In this document: positions 8,802 to 18,226 of the stretch, piece after piece
Numbering within the stretch: position 1 is the stretch's first letter
Layout: each line of letters starts with the position of its first letter
Notes under the pieces: model-generated
The model's database searches: none
What the model saw: only the letters and a program-made list of their open reading frames with translations
What the model was told of the DNA's origin: nothing
DNA from: Rhodoferax ferrireducens
Lineage (GTDB): Bacteria > Pseudomonadota > Gammaproteobacteria > Burkholderiales > Burkholderiaceae_C
Direction: 5' to 3'
DNA: 64,000 nucleotides
Assembly (NCBI RefSeq): GCF_003347515.1
Contig: NZ_QEII01000275.1
Coordinates: 21,835 to 85,834 of the forward strand
Translations under genes and position numbers: made by a program

Positions 8802-9553
8802 CCACGCTGCTCATCGTCCAGGCGCGCATGACCTCGACCCGGCTGCCGGGCAAGGTGCTGTTGCCGCTGGCAGGCGCTCCCATGTTCACGCGGCTGGTTC
8901 AGCGTCTGCGCCGGGTGCGGCGCGCCGACGGCATCGTCATCGCGACCACCACCAACGCCACCGATCACCCGATCGCCGCGCTGTGCGACACGCTGGGCGT
9001 GCCCTGCCATCGCGGCAGCGAACACGACGTGCTCTCGCGCTACGCCGATGCGACACGCCTGCATGGTGCGGATGTAGTGGTGCGCATCACGGCCGACTGC
9101 CCGCTGATCGACGCGGCGCTGATCGACGAGGTGATCGCGGTCTATGCCGAAGGAGGCAGCGACTACGTCTCCAACATGCTGCCCCCCACCTGGCCGTATG
9201 GCATGGCGGTCGAGGTGTTCAGCGCCGCCGCGCTGCAGCAGGCCCATGCCGAGGCCACGCAGGCCGCCGAGCGCGAGCACGTCACGCCATTCATCTACTG
9301 GCATCCCGACCGCTACCGACTGCGCAACGTCGAAAGCCCGGTGGACCTCAGCCACCACCGCTGGACAGTGGACACGCCCGAGGACTACGAACTGGTGCGG
9401 CGCCTGTTCGAGACGCTCCACCCCATCAACCCCGAATTCACTCTGGCGGACATCCTGACCCTGCTGGACACTCATCCCGACTGGATGACCCTCAACCAGC
9501 ATGTGGAGCAGAAACCGGCCACCGAATCACAGACCAAGGAGCCCACCCCATGA
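8798..9553 (+). CDS. SpsF-family cytidylyltransferase (putative CMP-pseudaminic acid synthetase)
   Basis: 251 residues, beginning with LIVQARMTSTRLPGKVLLPLAGAPM, the nucleotide-binding signature of the SpsF/COG1861 branch of nucleotidyltransferases. VRITADCPLID (metal-binding DC region) and RWTVDTPEDYELV are also typical. Classical PseF starts with a PARGGSKRIP motif, so this is a different branch of the same superfamily. Its place between pseC and pseG suggests it does the final activation to CMP-pseudaminic acid; that is inference from context. The C-terminal 20 residues are polar and low in complexity. The stop overlaps the next ATG. Confidence 0.82.
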   Translation: MTTLLIVQARMTSTRLPGKVLLPLAGAPMFTRLVQRLRRVRRADGIVIATTTNATDHPIAALCDTLGVPCHRGSEHDVLSRYADATRLHGADVVVRITADCPLIDAALIDEVIAVYAEGGSDYVSNMLPPTWPYGMAVEVFSAAALQQAHAEATQAAEREHVTPFIYWHPDRYRLRNVESPVDLSHHRWTVDTPEDYELVRRLFETLHPINPEFTLADILTLLDTHPDWMTLNQHVEQKPATESQTKEPTP

Positions 9554-10173
9554 CCTTCAAGACCGAACAGGAAGCCTTCTGGGCCGGCGATTTCGGCACC
9601 GAGTACATCCAGCGCAACCAGGGCGATGCCCTGCTCGCATCCAACCTCGACTTCTTCACCAAGGCCCTGCGCGGCGCGCGCGGCATCAAGAGTTGCATCG
9701 AGTTCGGCGCCAACATCGGCATGAACCTCAAGGCGCTGAACCTGCTGCGTCCCGGCATCGACGCGCACGCCATAGAGATCAACGCAGAGGCCGCGAAACA
9801 GCTGGGCACGGTGATCCTGCCTTCGAACGTCTACAACAGCTCCATCCTTGACTTTGCGCCCGCGCGCCAGTGGGACCTGACCTTCATCAAGGGCGTGCTC
9901 ATCCACATCAACCCCGAGGTGCTGCCGCAGGTGTATGACACGCTGGTCGCCAGCACCCGCCGCTACCTGATGGTGGGCGAGTACTACAACCCGGCGCCGG
10001 TGGCCATTCCCTACCGCGGCCACAGCGACCGCCTGTTCAAGCGCGATTTCGCGGGCGAGATCATGGACCGCCACCCGCAGCTGCAACTGGTGGACTACGG
10101 CTTCGCCTACCGCCGCGACCCCAACTTCCCGCAAGACGACATCACCTGGTTCCTGATGGAAAAGCTGGAGTGA
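9550..10173 (+). CDS. Pseudaminic acid biosynthesis-associated methylase
   Basis: 207-residue SAM-dependent methyltransferase. It begins MTFKTEQEAFWAGDFGTEYI and has the SAM-binding segment SCIEFGANIGMNLKALN. The EFGANIG glycine motif and the KGVLIHINPE segment match the small family named for its co-occurrence with pseudaminic acid genes. It presumably methylates a pathway intermediate or the finished sugar; the site is not known from sequence. The ATG overlaps the previous stop, and pseG starts one base after the stop, so the gene is firmly part of the operon. Confidence 0.85.
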   Translation: MTFKTEQEAFWAGDFGTEYIQRNQGDALLASNLDFFTKALRGARGIKSCIEFGANIGMNLKALNLLRPGIDAHAIEINAEAAKQLGTVILPSNVYNSSILDFAPARQWDLTFIKGVLIHINPEVLPQVYDTLVASTRRYLMVGEYYNPAPVAIPYRGHSDRLFKRDFAGEIMDRHPQLQLVDYGFAYRRDPNFPQDDITWFLMEKLE

Positions 10174-10174
10174 C

Positions 10175-11707
10175 ATGAAACTTGTGGCGATCCGGGTCGA
10201 TGCCTCGGCGACCATCGGCACCGGTCATCTCAAGCGCTGCCTGTCGCTGGCGCAGGCCCTGATCGAACAAGGCGCGCAGGTCAGCCTGATCGCACGCGCG
10301 CTTGACGGTGTGGCGGCACAGGTGCTGCGAGACGCGCCCTGCCCGGTGCGCTGGTTGCCTGCGCCCAGCGGCGACGTCCCGACCGACAGCACCTCCACGC
10401 CACACGCCGCGTGGGCCGGCGTGTCGTGGACGCAAGACGCCGACGACACCGCAAACGCCTTGAGAACCGAGCGACCCGACTGGCTGGTGGTGGACCACTA
10501 CGCCTTCGACGTGCGCTGGCACGACGCCCTGCGCGCATCGCAGGACTGCCGCCTGCTGGTGATCGACGACACAGCGGACCGGGCACTGGCCCCGGACGCG
10601 CTGCTGGACCACAACTGGGCGCCCGACCACCGGACCAAGTACGCTGGCCGGCTGGCACGCGAACCCCATTGGCTGGCCGGCCCGCGCTACGCCCTGCTCT
10701 CGCCCGCCTACCGAAACGCGCCGCGCTACGCCTTCCAGCCAGAGGTGCGCAGCATCGGCATCTTCATGGGCGGCACCGATCCCGATGGCATCTCGGCGCG
10801 GGTGCTGGTGGCCTGCCGTTCGGCCGACTTTTCCGGTCTGGTGGAGGTCGTGTCCACATCGGCCAATCCGCATCTGAGCGCCTTGCGAGATGCCTGCACT
10901 GGCGCCGGCCACGCCACACTCACCCTCGATCAAACCGACCTCGTCGCTTTCTTTACCCGCCACGACCTGCAGATCGGTGCCGGCGGTGGCGCCACCTGGG
11001 AACGCTGCAGCATCGGCGCGCCCACCCTCGCGATCGCGGTGGCCACCAACCAGTCGGCCGTGGTGCCCGGCCTGGCATCGCTCGGCGCGGTGTGCGCCGC
11101 CACGGAGGCGACCCTGACGAGCACGCTGCGCGAACTGATCCAGAACCCCATGGCACGGCAAGCCCTGGCCACCCGGGCCGCCACCCTGGTCGATGGCCGC
11201 GGTGCCCAGCGCGTGGCCCTGCACCTGCTACGCGACACACTGCGGCTCCGGCCCGCCACGCTGGCCGATGCGCAGCTGCTGCATGCGTGGCGCAACCATC
11301 CATCTGTGCGTGCGGTCTCGGGCAACAGCGAGCCAATCTCTTTCAAAAGCCATCACAGCTGGATGCGGCGCGTGCTCCAGTCGCCAGACCGCAGGCTGTT
11401 GATCGCCCAGGTGGGTGCTCTGCCCGTGGGCAGCATCCGCTTCGACCAGTTGGAGACGGGTCACCTTGAGGTCTCGCTCTACACCGATCCGCAACTGCAA
11501 GGCCTGAGTCTCGGCCCGCGCCTGCTGCTCGCCGGCGAACGGCAAATGCACCACAGCCTGCAGGCGCCGTTCACGGTCGATGCCACTGTGGTCGCTGGCA
11601 ACACCGCGTCACAACAACTCTTCGAAGGCAGCGGTTACCATGGTGGACCGCTGCTCTATTGCAAAACCATTGGGCCCTTGCCCGACGAACCGACCGCCAT
11701 ACCATGA
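10175..11707 (+). CDS. pseG: PseG hydrolase fused to PseH-type N-acetyltransferase
   Basis: 510 residues holding two enzymes that are often separate. Residues 1 to about 340 are PseG, the UDP-sugar hydrolase of the GT-B fold: the start VAIRVDASATIGTGHLKRCL is diagnostic, LVVDHYAFD and GGGATWERCSIGAPTLAIAV are further family segments. It removes UDP from UDP-2,4-diacetamido-2,4,6-trideoxy-beta-L-altropyranose. Residues about 350-510 are a GNAT acetyltransferase (LRPATLADAQLLHAWRNHP and the VVAGNTASQQLFEGSGY tail), matching PseH, which acetylates the 4-amino group before PseG acts. No separate pseH is present, so the fusion most likely supplies both activities. Confidence 0.9.
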   Translation: MKLVAIRVDASATIGTGHLKRCLSLAQALIEQGAQVSLIARALDGVAAQVLRDAPCPVRWLPAPSGDVPTDSTSTPHAAWAGVSWTQDADDTANALRTERPDWLVVDHYAFDVRWHDALRASQDCRLLVIDDTADRALAPDALLDHNWAPDHRTKYAGRLAREPHWLAGPRYALLSPAYRNAPRYAFQPEVRSIGIFMGGTDPDGISARVLVACRSADFSGLVEVVSTSANPHLSALRDACTGAGHATLTLDQTDLVAFFTRHDLQIGAGGGATWERCSIGAPTLAIAVATNQSAVVPGLASLGAVCAATEATLTSTLRELIQNPMARQALATRAATLVDGRGAQRVALHLLRDTLRLRPATLADAQLLHAWRNHPSVRAVSGNSEPISFKSHHSWMRRVLQSPDRRLLIAQVGALPVGSIRFDQLETGHLEVSLYTDPQLQGLSLGPRLLLAGERQMHHSLQAPFTVDATVVAGNTASQQLFEGSGYHGGPLLYCKTIGPLPDEPTAIP

Positions 11708-12742
11708 AGATCCTCGACCGCGAGATTGGCCCCGGACACCGCCCCTACCTGATCGCCGAAATGTCGGGCAACCACAACCGGTCGCTGGAGCGCGCGCTGG
11801 CTATCGTGGACGCGGCCGCCGCACACGGTGCCGACGCGATCAAACTGCAGACCTACACCGCCGACACCATGACGCTCAATGTGCGCATGCCCGGCTTTGT
11901 GATCGACGACCCCAAGAGCCTGTGGGCCGGTCGCCAACTCTACGAACTTTACGAAGACGCGCACACGCCTTGGGCATGGCACGCGCCTATCATGGAACGC
12001 GCGGCCTCGCACGGCGTGCACTGCTTCAGCACCCCGTTCGACTTCAGCTCGGTGGACTTCCTCGAATCGCTGGACGTCCCGGCCTACAAGATCGCCTCGT
12101 TCGAAAACACCGACCTGCCCTTGATCCGCCGCGTGGCCGCCACCGGCAAGCCCCTGATCATGTCCACCGGCATGGCCACGGCGGGCGAGATCGACGAAGC
12201 CGTACGCGCCGCGCGAGACGCCGGCTGCCAAGACTTGGTCCTGCTCAAGTGCACCAGCACCTACCCAGCCACAGCGGACAACACGAATATCTCGACCATC
12301 CCGCACATGCGCACGCTGTTCGGCTGCGAGGTGGGTCTGTCGGACCACACCTTGGGCTGTGGCGTGTCGGTCACGGCCACTGCCCTAGGCGCGACGGTGA
12401 TCGAAAAACACTTCACCCTGCGCCGCGCCGATGGTGGAGTAGATTCGAGCTTTTCTATGGAGCCTCACGAATTTCTTCAGCTACGCGAAGAAACTGAGCG
12501 GGCGTGGCTGGCCCTTGGACAGGTGAGCTATGGTCCGACGCAGGCAGAAATGAAGTCGCTAGCATTCCGTCGCTCTCTTTACATTGCTGCAGACCTTAAA
12601 TCGGGGGACGTTCTTACACGTGAGAATCTGAGATGCGTACGGCCAGGATTTGGTCTTGCGCCGAAACATTTGGACACTCTATTGGGCTTGCGGGTAAGTC
12701 AAGATGTGAAGAGCGGCACACCCATGAAATGGGAGCTACTGG

Positions 12743-12756
<14 letters not shown>
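11704..12756 (+). CDS. pseI: Pseudaminic acid synthase
   Basis: 350-residue NeuB-family enzyme that condenses the altrose product of PseG with phosphoenolpyruvate to form pseudaminic acid. YLIAEMSGNHNRSLE, AIKLQTYTADTMTL, YKIASFENTDLPLI and STGMATAGEIDEA mark the TIM-barrel domain (residues about 1-280), followed by a C-terminal SAF antifreeze-like domain. The start ATG overlaps the pseG stop (ATGA); an earlier in-frame start at 11659 would lie deep in pseG and is unlikely. From about base 12430 the codon use changes abruptly to A/T-richer codons for the last third of the gene, as if the 3' part came from another donor. Confidence 0.94.
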
Positions 12757-13313
<557 letters not shown>

Positions 13314-13353
13314 TTATCGGGGCTGTCCCCACCTGCATGCCGAATTTAACTAT

Positions 13354-15078
13354 TCAGTTAGCCGGCTCGTCTGGAAATGGTGTTTTCACCAGTTGTGGGT
13401 ACTTGCCTTGCGTCAGTTTTCCCCAATTTTTCTTGGCATTGACGCATGATTTCTCTATGTCCATGCTGCAAAGTTTTCGCAACGCTATGCCTGCTTCAGC
13501 CGAATGCCCATTGAGCGCCAGTGCCAGGGCATAGCGGTAAAACGAAGATGGATAGCCATAGCGCTCTGATATGTGCCGCATCCACTCCAACTGTGATTCC
13601 GACATGCCCGGTGCTGCCTCGGTTCGAGCGAACCGAATCAACTCGCTAATCTGTGTGAGTAACAGAGGTGTCGGTGGCGGTAGCGGCGCTGGATTCACGA
13701 GCCCCACCTCTGCATAGCGCATTTGTCGCCACTCCTCCTCCCACGCAGGATATTCGAATGCCACCGTGGCAAAAATTAGGAACGAAGCTGCCGCAAATGT
13801 CTTCAAGACAAGGCGTACCAATCCGGGTGGCAATTTTGCGCATTGCTGATCCAGGGGCGACGGATGCACTGCGGACAAAGTACCCATTAGGAAGCCGACC
13901 GGCAACAGAAAAAATGCATATTTCAACGGATATTCCAACATGGCATGACTGAACACAAATCCTATGCCTATCAATATGGACCAAGACAATGGGTCCCGGC
14001 ATCGCCTTATCTGCCAAACGCACCATGCGACCAAGCTGCCGCCGGCTATTAGCCCGACCGGCACGCCATTTTGCAAAACAAGATCCAGGAAAAGGTTGTG
14101 CGCGCTGTCATAAAACCCGTGCGTCGCAGGATGGTCTAAGGCAACCACGTTTGAGGCTATGCCAACTTGGCCCCATCCGTACCCGACCCAGGGAGCACGT
14201 ACCGTGGCATCGAGCATCGCTTGCCAAAACTCCAGTCGCATGCCCGGCGTCTCCATCCGAACAAGCGCCGACGCGCTGTCAGGCCCCAACAGAAGGACTT
14301 TGTTTAACGCAGGCCAAAGTAGAGACAGCCCAACATAATACAGACTCAACCCGAAAACTACGACAGGGCTGGTCCGCAGGCCGCAACGCTTGCGCAGCAA
14401 ACCGTAGGCTAGGCAAAACCATACCAGGGACAGCAAGACTGAACGCGATCCAGTCATGACGAGGCCAGATATAAGCAGTAGCGCTGCCAATACGCCTGGC
14501 CAGGCACGCAGACATCGCGACTCAAACAAAAAAATCAGCCCGGCGATACCAAGCAGAAGTAGGGTTGCAAGCTGATTGGGCTGCGCCAAATTCGCGAAAG
14601 GCCGTGCCCCCGGCGGCATGTCGACGATGGAAAGACCGAGCAAGCCCAAGTCCAGCCACTGATGGATAGCTAAAGCCGCCGACACCAGCGCAGACAACAC
14701 CAACGCAGCCCACCAACCGTCCAGTACCTTCAGCGGCGTTGAAATTTGCGCCGTTCCCAGGACAACGCGTGTCCCAGCCAGTGCCGCCAGACCAAACCCT
14801 GCAAGATACAGCCACGCCAACCAAGCGTCTCCTGAAAAATAGATTTGCCCGAAAGCAAATTGCCCAAGCGGAATAACGGAGAAGGCCAGAGCTGCCCAAA
14901 CGACAGCGGGCATGGCGCCAGCGCGCAACGCAGCCCAAATCATGACGGGTGCGAAAGCCAGTGCAGCCGCTAACTCCCCATGAAAACTAAGCCACGGTGA
15001 ATAGTGATTTGGCAGGAGATAACAAATTCCCAAGACGACCGCACACCACAATACTACTCTTGCGCTCACGTATAGCAC
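13354..15078 (-). CDS. Type IV pilin O-oligosaccharyltransferase (TfpO/PglL/PilO-like), Wzy_C superfamily
   Basis: 574-residue polytopic inner-membrane protein with about 11-13 hydrophobic segments up to residue ~440, then a soluble periplasmic C-terminal tail. The large loop near residues 320-335 carries SAHNLFLDLVLQNG, the Wzy_C-type signature of O-antigen ligases and O-oligosaccharyltransferases, and GSRSVLL lies earlier. The pilin gene sits directly upstream on the same strand, the arrangement seen for tfpO/pilO genes whose product glycosylates pilin. It should move a lipid-linked glycan onto a pilin Ser/Thr in the periplasm. The specific symbol is not certain. A terminator hairpin separates it from the pilin gene, so it may be expressed by readthrough or its own promoter. 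Confidence 0.8.
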   Translation of the reverse strand: MLYVSARVVLWCAVVLGICYLLPNHYSPWLSFHGELAAALAFAPVMIWAALRAGAMPAVVWAALAFSVIPLGQFAFGQIYFSGDAWLAWLYLAGFGLAALAGTRVVLGTAQISTPLKVLDGWWAALVLSALVSAALAIHQWLDLGLLGLSIVDMPPGARPFANLAQPNQLATLLLLGIAGLIFLFESRCLRAWPGVLAALLLISGLVMTGSRSVLLSLVWFCLAYGLLRKRCGLRTSPVVVFGLSLYYVGLSLLWPALNKVLLLGPDSASALVRMETPGMRLEFWQAMLDATVRAPWVGYGWGQVGIASNVVALDHPATHGFYDSAHNLFLDLVLQNGVPVGLIAGGSLVAWCVWQIRRCRDPLSWSILIGIGFVFSHAMLEYPLKYAFFLLPVGFLMGTLSAVHPSPLDQQCAKLPPGLVRLVLKTFAAASFLIFATVAFEYPAWEEEWRQMRYAEVGLVNPAPLPPPTPLLLTQISELIRFARTEAAPGMSESQLEWMRHISERYGYPSSFYRYALALALNGHSAEAGIALRKLCSMDIEKSCVNAKKNWGKLTQGKYPQLVKTPFPDEPAN

Positions 15079-15110
15079 CTTAAACAGATTTCATTTCACA
15101 ACTGCAGAAT

Positions 15111-15141
15111 AAAAAAGGCGCGTCAATGACGCGCCTTTTTT
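15111..15141 (-). terminator. Rho-independent terminator after the pilin gene
   Basis: GGCGCGTCA / TGACGCGCC form an 8-9 bp GC-rich stem with a tiny loop. It is flanked by six A on the left and six T on the right, so it can work in both directions. It lies between the pilin stop and the O-oligosaccharyltransferase start and probably ends most pilin transcripts. Confidence 0.85.
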
Positions 15142-15179
15142 CAAAACTTATCTGCGGGAAGCCAGATAAGCGATCGCTG

Positions 15180-15677
15180 TTAACCGCGGCAAGAGCCTGG
15201 CAAATACTTTGATGGCATGGGTGTGGTCGCACCCGGGCCACACTTCCACTTAAACACAGTCTTGTTCACATCGGTATTGGCCAGCGCGGTTGTATCGTTC
15301 GCGTAAGGCGTCATGTCAATTGTGGTGCTAGCTGCACCACTCAGACTTGTATCAGCAGTAGTCTTAATTGTGACCAAGCCAGCGCTTGTTGTCACGATAG
15401 AAAGAACATACTTTGTTGGCGCGCTGGCGGCAGTACCGGCAACATTTTGCTCGCACCCCCAAGTGTTTGCCAAAGGCAGAACATTGCTAGAAATGGTTTG
15501 AACCGTTTCAGTGACGCTGGTGCGGCATTGCGAGCCCGCCAGAATCGCTTCCGACACCTTGGCACGAACGGTGTAATCCTGATAAGCCGGCAACGCCACC
15601 GCGGCCAAAATACCAATAATCGCAACAACGATCATCAATTCGATCAGGGTAAAACCCTTTTGCATAGAACGCTTCAT
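15180..15677 (-). CDS. pilA: Type IVa major pilin
   Basis: 165-residue prepilin. The start at 15677 gives the class III leader MKRSMQKG, cleaved by PilD before [27 protein letters not shown], the canonical N-methyl-Phe helix with Glu5. A strong Shine-Dalgarno AAGGAG lies 8 bases upstream; an earlier in-frame start at 15719 would add a non-pilin leader. The C-terminus has a Cys pair (WKCGPG and PGSCRG) forming the D-loop, and the middle is Ser/Thr-rich with possible O-glycosylation sites. The gene is driven by a sigma-54-type promoter and followed by a terminator and the O-oligosaccharyltransferase gene. Confidence 0.95.
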   Translation of the reverse strand: MKRSMQKGFTLIELMIVVAIIGILAAVALPAYQDYTVRAKVSEAILAGSQCRTSVTETVQTISSNVLPLANTWGCEQNVAGTAASAPTKYVLSIVTTSAGLVTIKTTADTSLSGAASTTIDMTPYANDTTALANTDVNKTVFKWKCGPGATTPMPSKYLPGSCRG

Positions 15678-15727
15678 GAATAACTCCTTGGATAAGAACA
15701 TGTAACAACAATGAGACACTTGTTCTG

Positions 15728-15743
15728 AGCAGATTCTATGCCA
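15728..15743 (-). promoter_or_regulatory. Sigma-54 promoter of pilA
   Basis: On the minus strand the sequence is TGGCATAGAATCTGCT: a TGGCA -24 box and a TGC -12 box with exactly 10 bases between the GG and GC pairs, as RpoN requires. Transcription would start near 15717, giving a leader of about 40 bases before the pilA ATG. Known pilA genes of Pseudomonas and relatives use RpoN with the activator PilR. Confidence 0.8.
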
Positions 15744-15805
15744 GGCCGTTTCATGCTCGAATTTGCCTACTTGCCGGCAAGAACCTATGTATCAAAATGC
15801 AAAAT

Positions 15806-15851
15806 GTGTCTATTTTTGTCACTTTCGAGCTTTCATGTGACATTTTTGTCA
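15806..15851 (-). promoter_or_regulatory. Probable PilR-type activator sites upstream of pilA
   Basis: A perfect palindrome TGACAAAAATGTCA (15838-15851) and a near copy (15806-15821, ending TGACAAAAATAGACAC on the minus strand) lie 65-110 bases upstream of the sigma-54 boxes. TGTC-containing sites are what PilR binds in Pseudomonas aeruginosa, and the distance fits an enhancer. The assignment to PilR is inferred; pilRS is not in the window. Confidence 0.55.
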
Positions 15852-15866
15852 GCCCATTTGCGTCAC

Positions 15867-18221
15867 TTACTTGATGCACACCTGCCGCACCATCTTGATG
15901 TCCGTCAGCCCCATCATGATTTTTTCCATGCCGTCCATCTTCAGGGTGCGCATGCCGCCTTCGACGGCGGCGGAGAAGATTTCGGCGACGCGGGCGCGTT
16001 CCTGAATGAGTTTCTTGATGTCGTCGGAGGCGATCAGCAGTTCGTGCAGGCCGATGCGGCCCTTGTAGCCGGTCTTGTTGCACTTGTCGCAGCCGACGTG
16101 GCGGTAAAACCTGAGTTGACCGTCCTGGTCATAGGCCTGGTGCCAGCTCTCGATCAGTTTCTGGGTCTCGCCCTCATAGTCGGCCAGCCAAGCGGCGGAG
16201 TGTCGGAGTTCATCGGAATATTCGACGGCAAACAGGCGCAATTCTTCCGCGTCCGGCACATAGGACTCCTTGCAATCGCACAGCTTCTTGGCCAGGCGTT
16301 GCGCCAGAATGCCCAACAGTGCATCGGCGAAGTTGAACGGGTCCATGCCCATGTCCAGCAAGCGCGTGATGGACTCGGGCGCCGAGTTGGTGTGCAGGGT
16401 GGAAAACACCAGGTGGCCGGTGAGCGAGGCTTCCACGCCCATGGCCACGGTTTCCTTGTCGCGCGACTCGCCGACCATGATGATGTCGGGGTCAGCCCGC
16501 AAGAAGGCGCGCATGATCAGGGCAAAGTCAATGCCGGCCTTGCGGTTGATCTGGACTTGGCGCAGCCCTTTTTGCGTGATTTCAACCGGATCTTCGGCGG
16601 TCCAGATTTTTGTGTCCGGCGTGTTGAGGTGCTTGAGGATGGAGTGCAGCGTGGTGGTTTTGCCGGAGCCAGTGGGTCCACACACGTAGAACAGGCCGTA
16701 GGGCTTTTCGATGGTCCGCACCACCCGCTCTTTGTTGTGGGGGGTCAGGCCGAGCTTGTCCAACGGAATGGGCTCACCGGCAGCCAGAATACGCATCACC
16801 ACGTCTTCCACGCCGCCGGCCGACGGGATGGTGGCCACCCGCAACTCGATGTCCAGCGGACCGTATTTCTTGAACTTGATCTTGCCGTCCTGCGGCCGGC
16901 GACGCTCTGAAATGTCAAGATCGCACATGATCTTCAAGCGGGTCACCATGGCCTGGCGAAAATGCGCGGGCACCTCGATGTAGGGCTGCAAGGTGCCATC
17001 AATGCGAAAGCGGATGCCGGTCTTGAGCTTGCCGGGCATCGGCTCGATGTGGATGTCCGACACCTTCTGGTGGTAGGCGTCGATGATGACCTTGTTGACG
17101 AACTTGACCAGTTCGTTATCGGCCGCCGCCGACTCCAGCGAGTCGTCGTTGCTGTCGTCGGCGGGTGCGCCATCCATGTCGGCCAGCAGCTCGTCAATGG
17201 AACCGCCCTCCACCTCAGCGCCGAAGATTTGCCCCAGCGTATCCGTGAACTCGCTCTGCGTGGTGACGCGATAAGCAAACTTGGTAATGCGGGGGAATAC
17301 CTGCGGCACGATCCGCGAGCTGCGCACGGCCTCTGGGTCCATGCACATGACGACAAGGCCCTCGGGCGACTCCTCCAGCGGAATCCAGCCCTGCTCTTCG
17401 ATGAACTCGCGTTTGAGCGATCCGTGCAGCATTTCTGAACGAATACGGCCGGCACTGAAGGCCTCATAGGGCACATCGAAAAACTTGGCCAATGAAGAAC
17501 CAATCTGGGCCGGCCGCACCTTGTATTGGGTCATCAACACATGTTCAACCGGTCGCCCCTGGTTACGCGCCTCCTGCAGGCAATGCTCCAATTCTTGCGC
17601 TGTCATCACACCTTCGGCAACCAGGCCTTCGTACTTGGTGGCACTGCGCCGCACACCGTCTTCGGCCTTGTGCACACGCTGCCGGATGGCGGTGGCGAGG
17701 GTCTTGCACAGCTGGGCAACGCCTTCGACCTCCAGCTCGCTAAAGGATTGGTCGCTTTTATTATTGATGACCTGCAATACGCCATGGAGTGTTTTGCCCT
17801 CCAGGATAGGCGCTACCAACATCTGACGGGTCCGGTAGCCCGAACGCTTGTCCACTTCCTTCAAAAAAGTCAGGGCAGGGTGAATTTGCTTGAGCGCCTC
17901 GTCGTCATACACATCGGGCAGGTTGAGCAACTGCCGGCTGTAGGCGGCGTAGCCCGCGATGCTTTGCGGCGTGATGGGCAGTTTGAGATCGCGGCTGCTG
18001 TTGAGGCCGGTCTTGACCTTGGAGACGATAGCGGTCTGGTCTTCGTTGACGACGTAAAGGGTCAAGCGATCCGCATTGAACAATTTGCAGATATCGTGGC
18101 TGGCCTCCAGCATGATCTGCTCTACGTTTTCAGTCTCATGAATGCGAGCGGTAACGTGTTGCAGCTGCTTGTAAAAAAGCGCTTCAAACGTCATGCCGCG
18201 TTTGACGGCAGGCAAATTCAC
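15867..18221 (-). CDS. GspE/PilB-family ATPase with N-terminal GAF domain
   Basis: 784 residues. Residues about 15-185 form a GAF sensory domain (LFNADRLTLYVVNEDQ, LLNLPDVYDD, VLQVINNKSDQSFSELE). Residues about 195-345 match the MshEN/T2SSE N-domain. The C-terminal ATPase has Walker A GPTGSGKTTT near residue 515, an Asp box, Walker B DPDIIMVGESRDKET, the LVFSTLHTNSA His box and a CxxC zinc pair (CDKCNKTGYKGRIG). Family members power pilus assembly or type II secretion at the inner membrane. Ordinary PilB is about 570 residues, without GAF. Its gene follows FHA, PP2C and kinase genes on the same strand, pointing to control by phosphorylation. It could be the pilus motor of the neighbouring pilin or a specialised paralogue. 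Confidence 0.9.
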   Translation of the reverse strand: MNLPAVKRGMTFEALFYKQLQHVTARIHETENVEQIMLEASHDICKLFNADRLTLYVVNEDQTAIVSKVKTGLNSSRDLKLPITPQSIAGYAAYSRQLLNLPDVYDDEALKQIHPALTFLKEVDKRSGYRTRQMLVAPILEGKTLHGVLQVINNKSDQSFSELEVEGVAQLCKTLATAIRQRVHKAEDGVRRSATKYEGLVAEGVMTAQELEHCLQEARNQGRPVEHVLMTQYKVRPAQIGSSLAKFFDVPYEAFSAGRIRSEMLHGSLKREFIEEQGWIPLEESPEGLVVMCMDPEAVRSSRIVPQVFPRITKFAYRVTTQSEFTDTLGQIFGAEVEGGSIDELLADMDGAPADDSNDDSLESAAADNELVKFVNKVIIDAYHQKVSDIHIEPMPGKLKTGIRFRIDGTLQPYIEVPAHFRQAMVTRLKIMCDLDISERRRPQDGKIKFKKYGPLDIELRVATIPSAGGVEDVVMRILAAGEPIPLDKLGLTPHNKERVVRTIEKPYGLFYVCGPTGSGKTTTLHSILKHLNTPDTKIWTAEDPVEITQKGLRQVQINRKAGIDFALIMRAFLRADPDIIMVGESRDKETVAMGVEASLTGHLVFSTLHTNSAPESITRLLDMGMDPFNFADALLGILAQRLAKKLCDCKESYVPDAEELRLFAVEYSDELRHSAAWLADYEGETQKLIESWHQAYDQDGQLRFYRHVGCDKCNKTGYKGRIGLHELLIASDDIKKLIQERARVAEIFSAAVEGGMRTLKMDGMEKIMMGLTDIKMVRQVCIK

Positions 18222-18226
18222 GTGCG

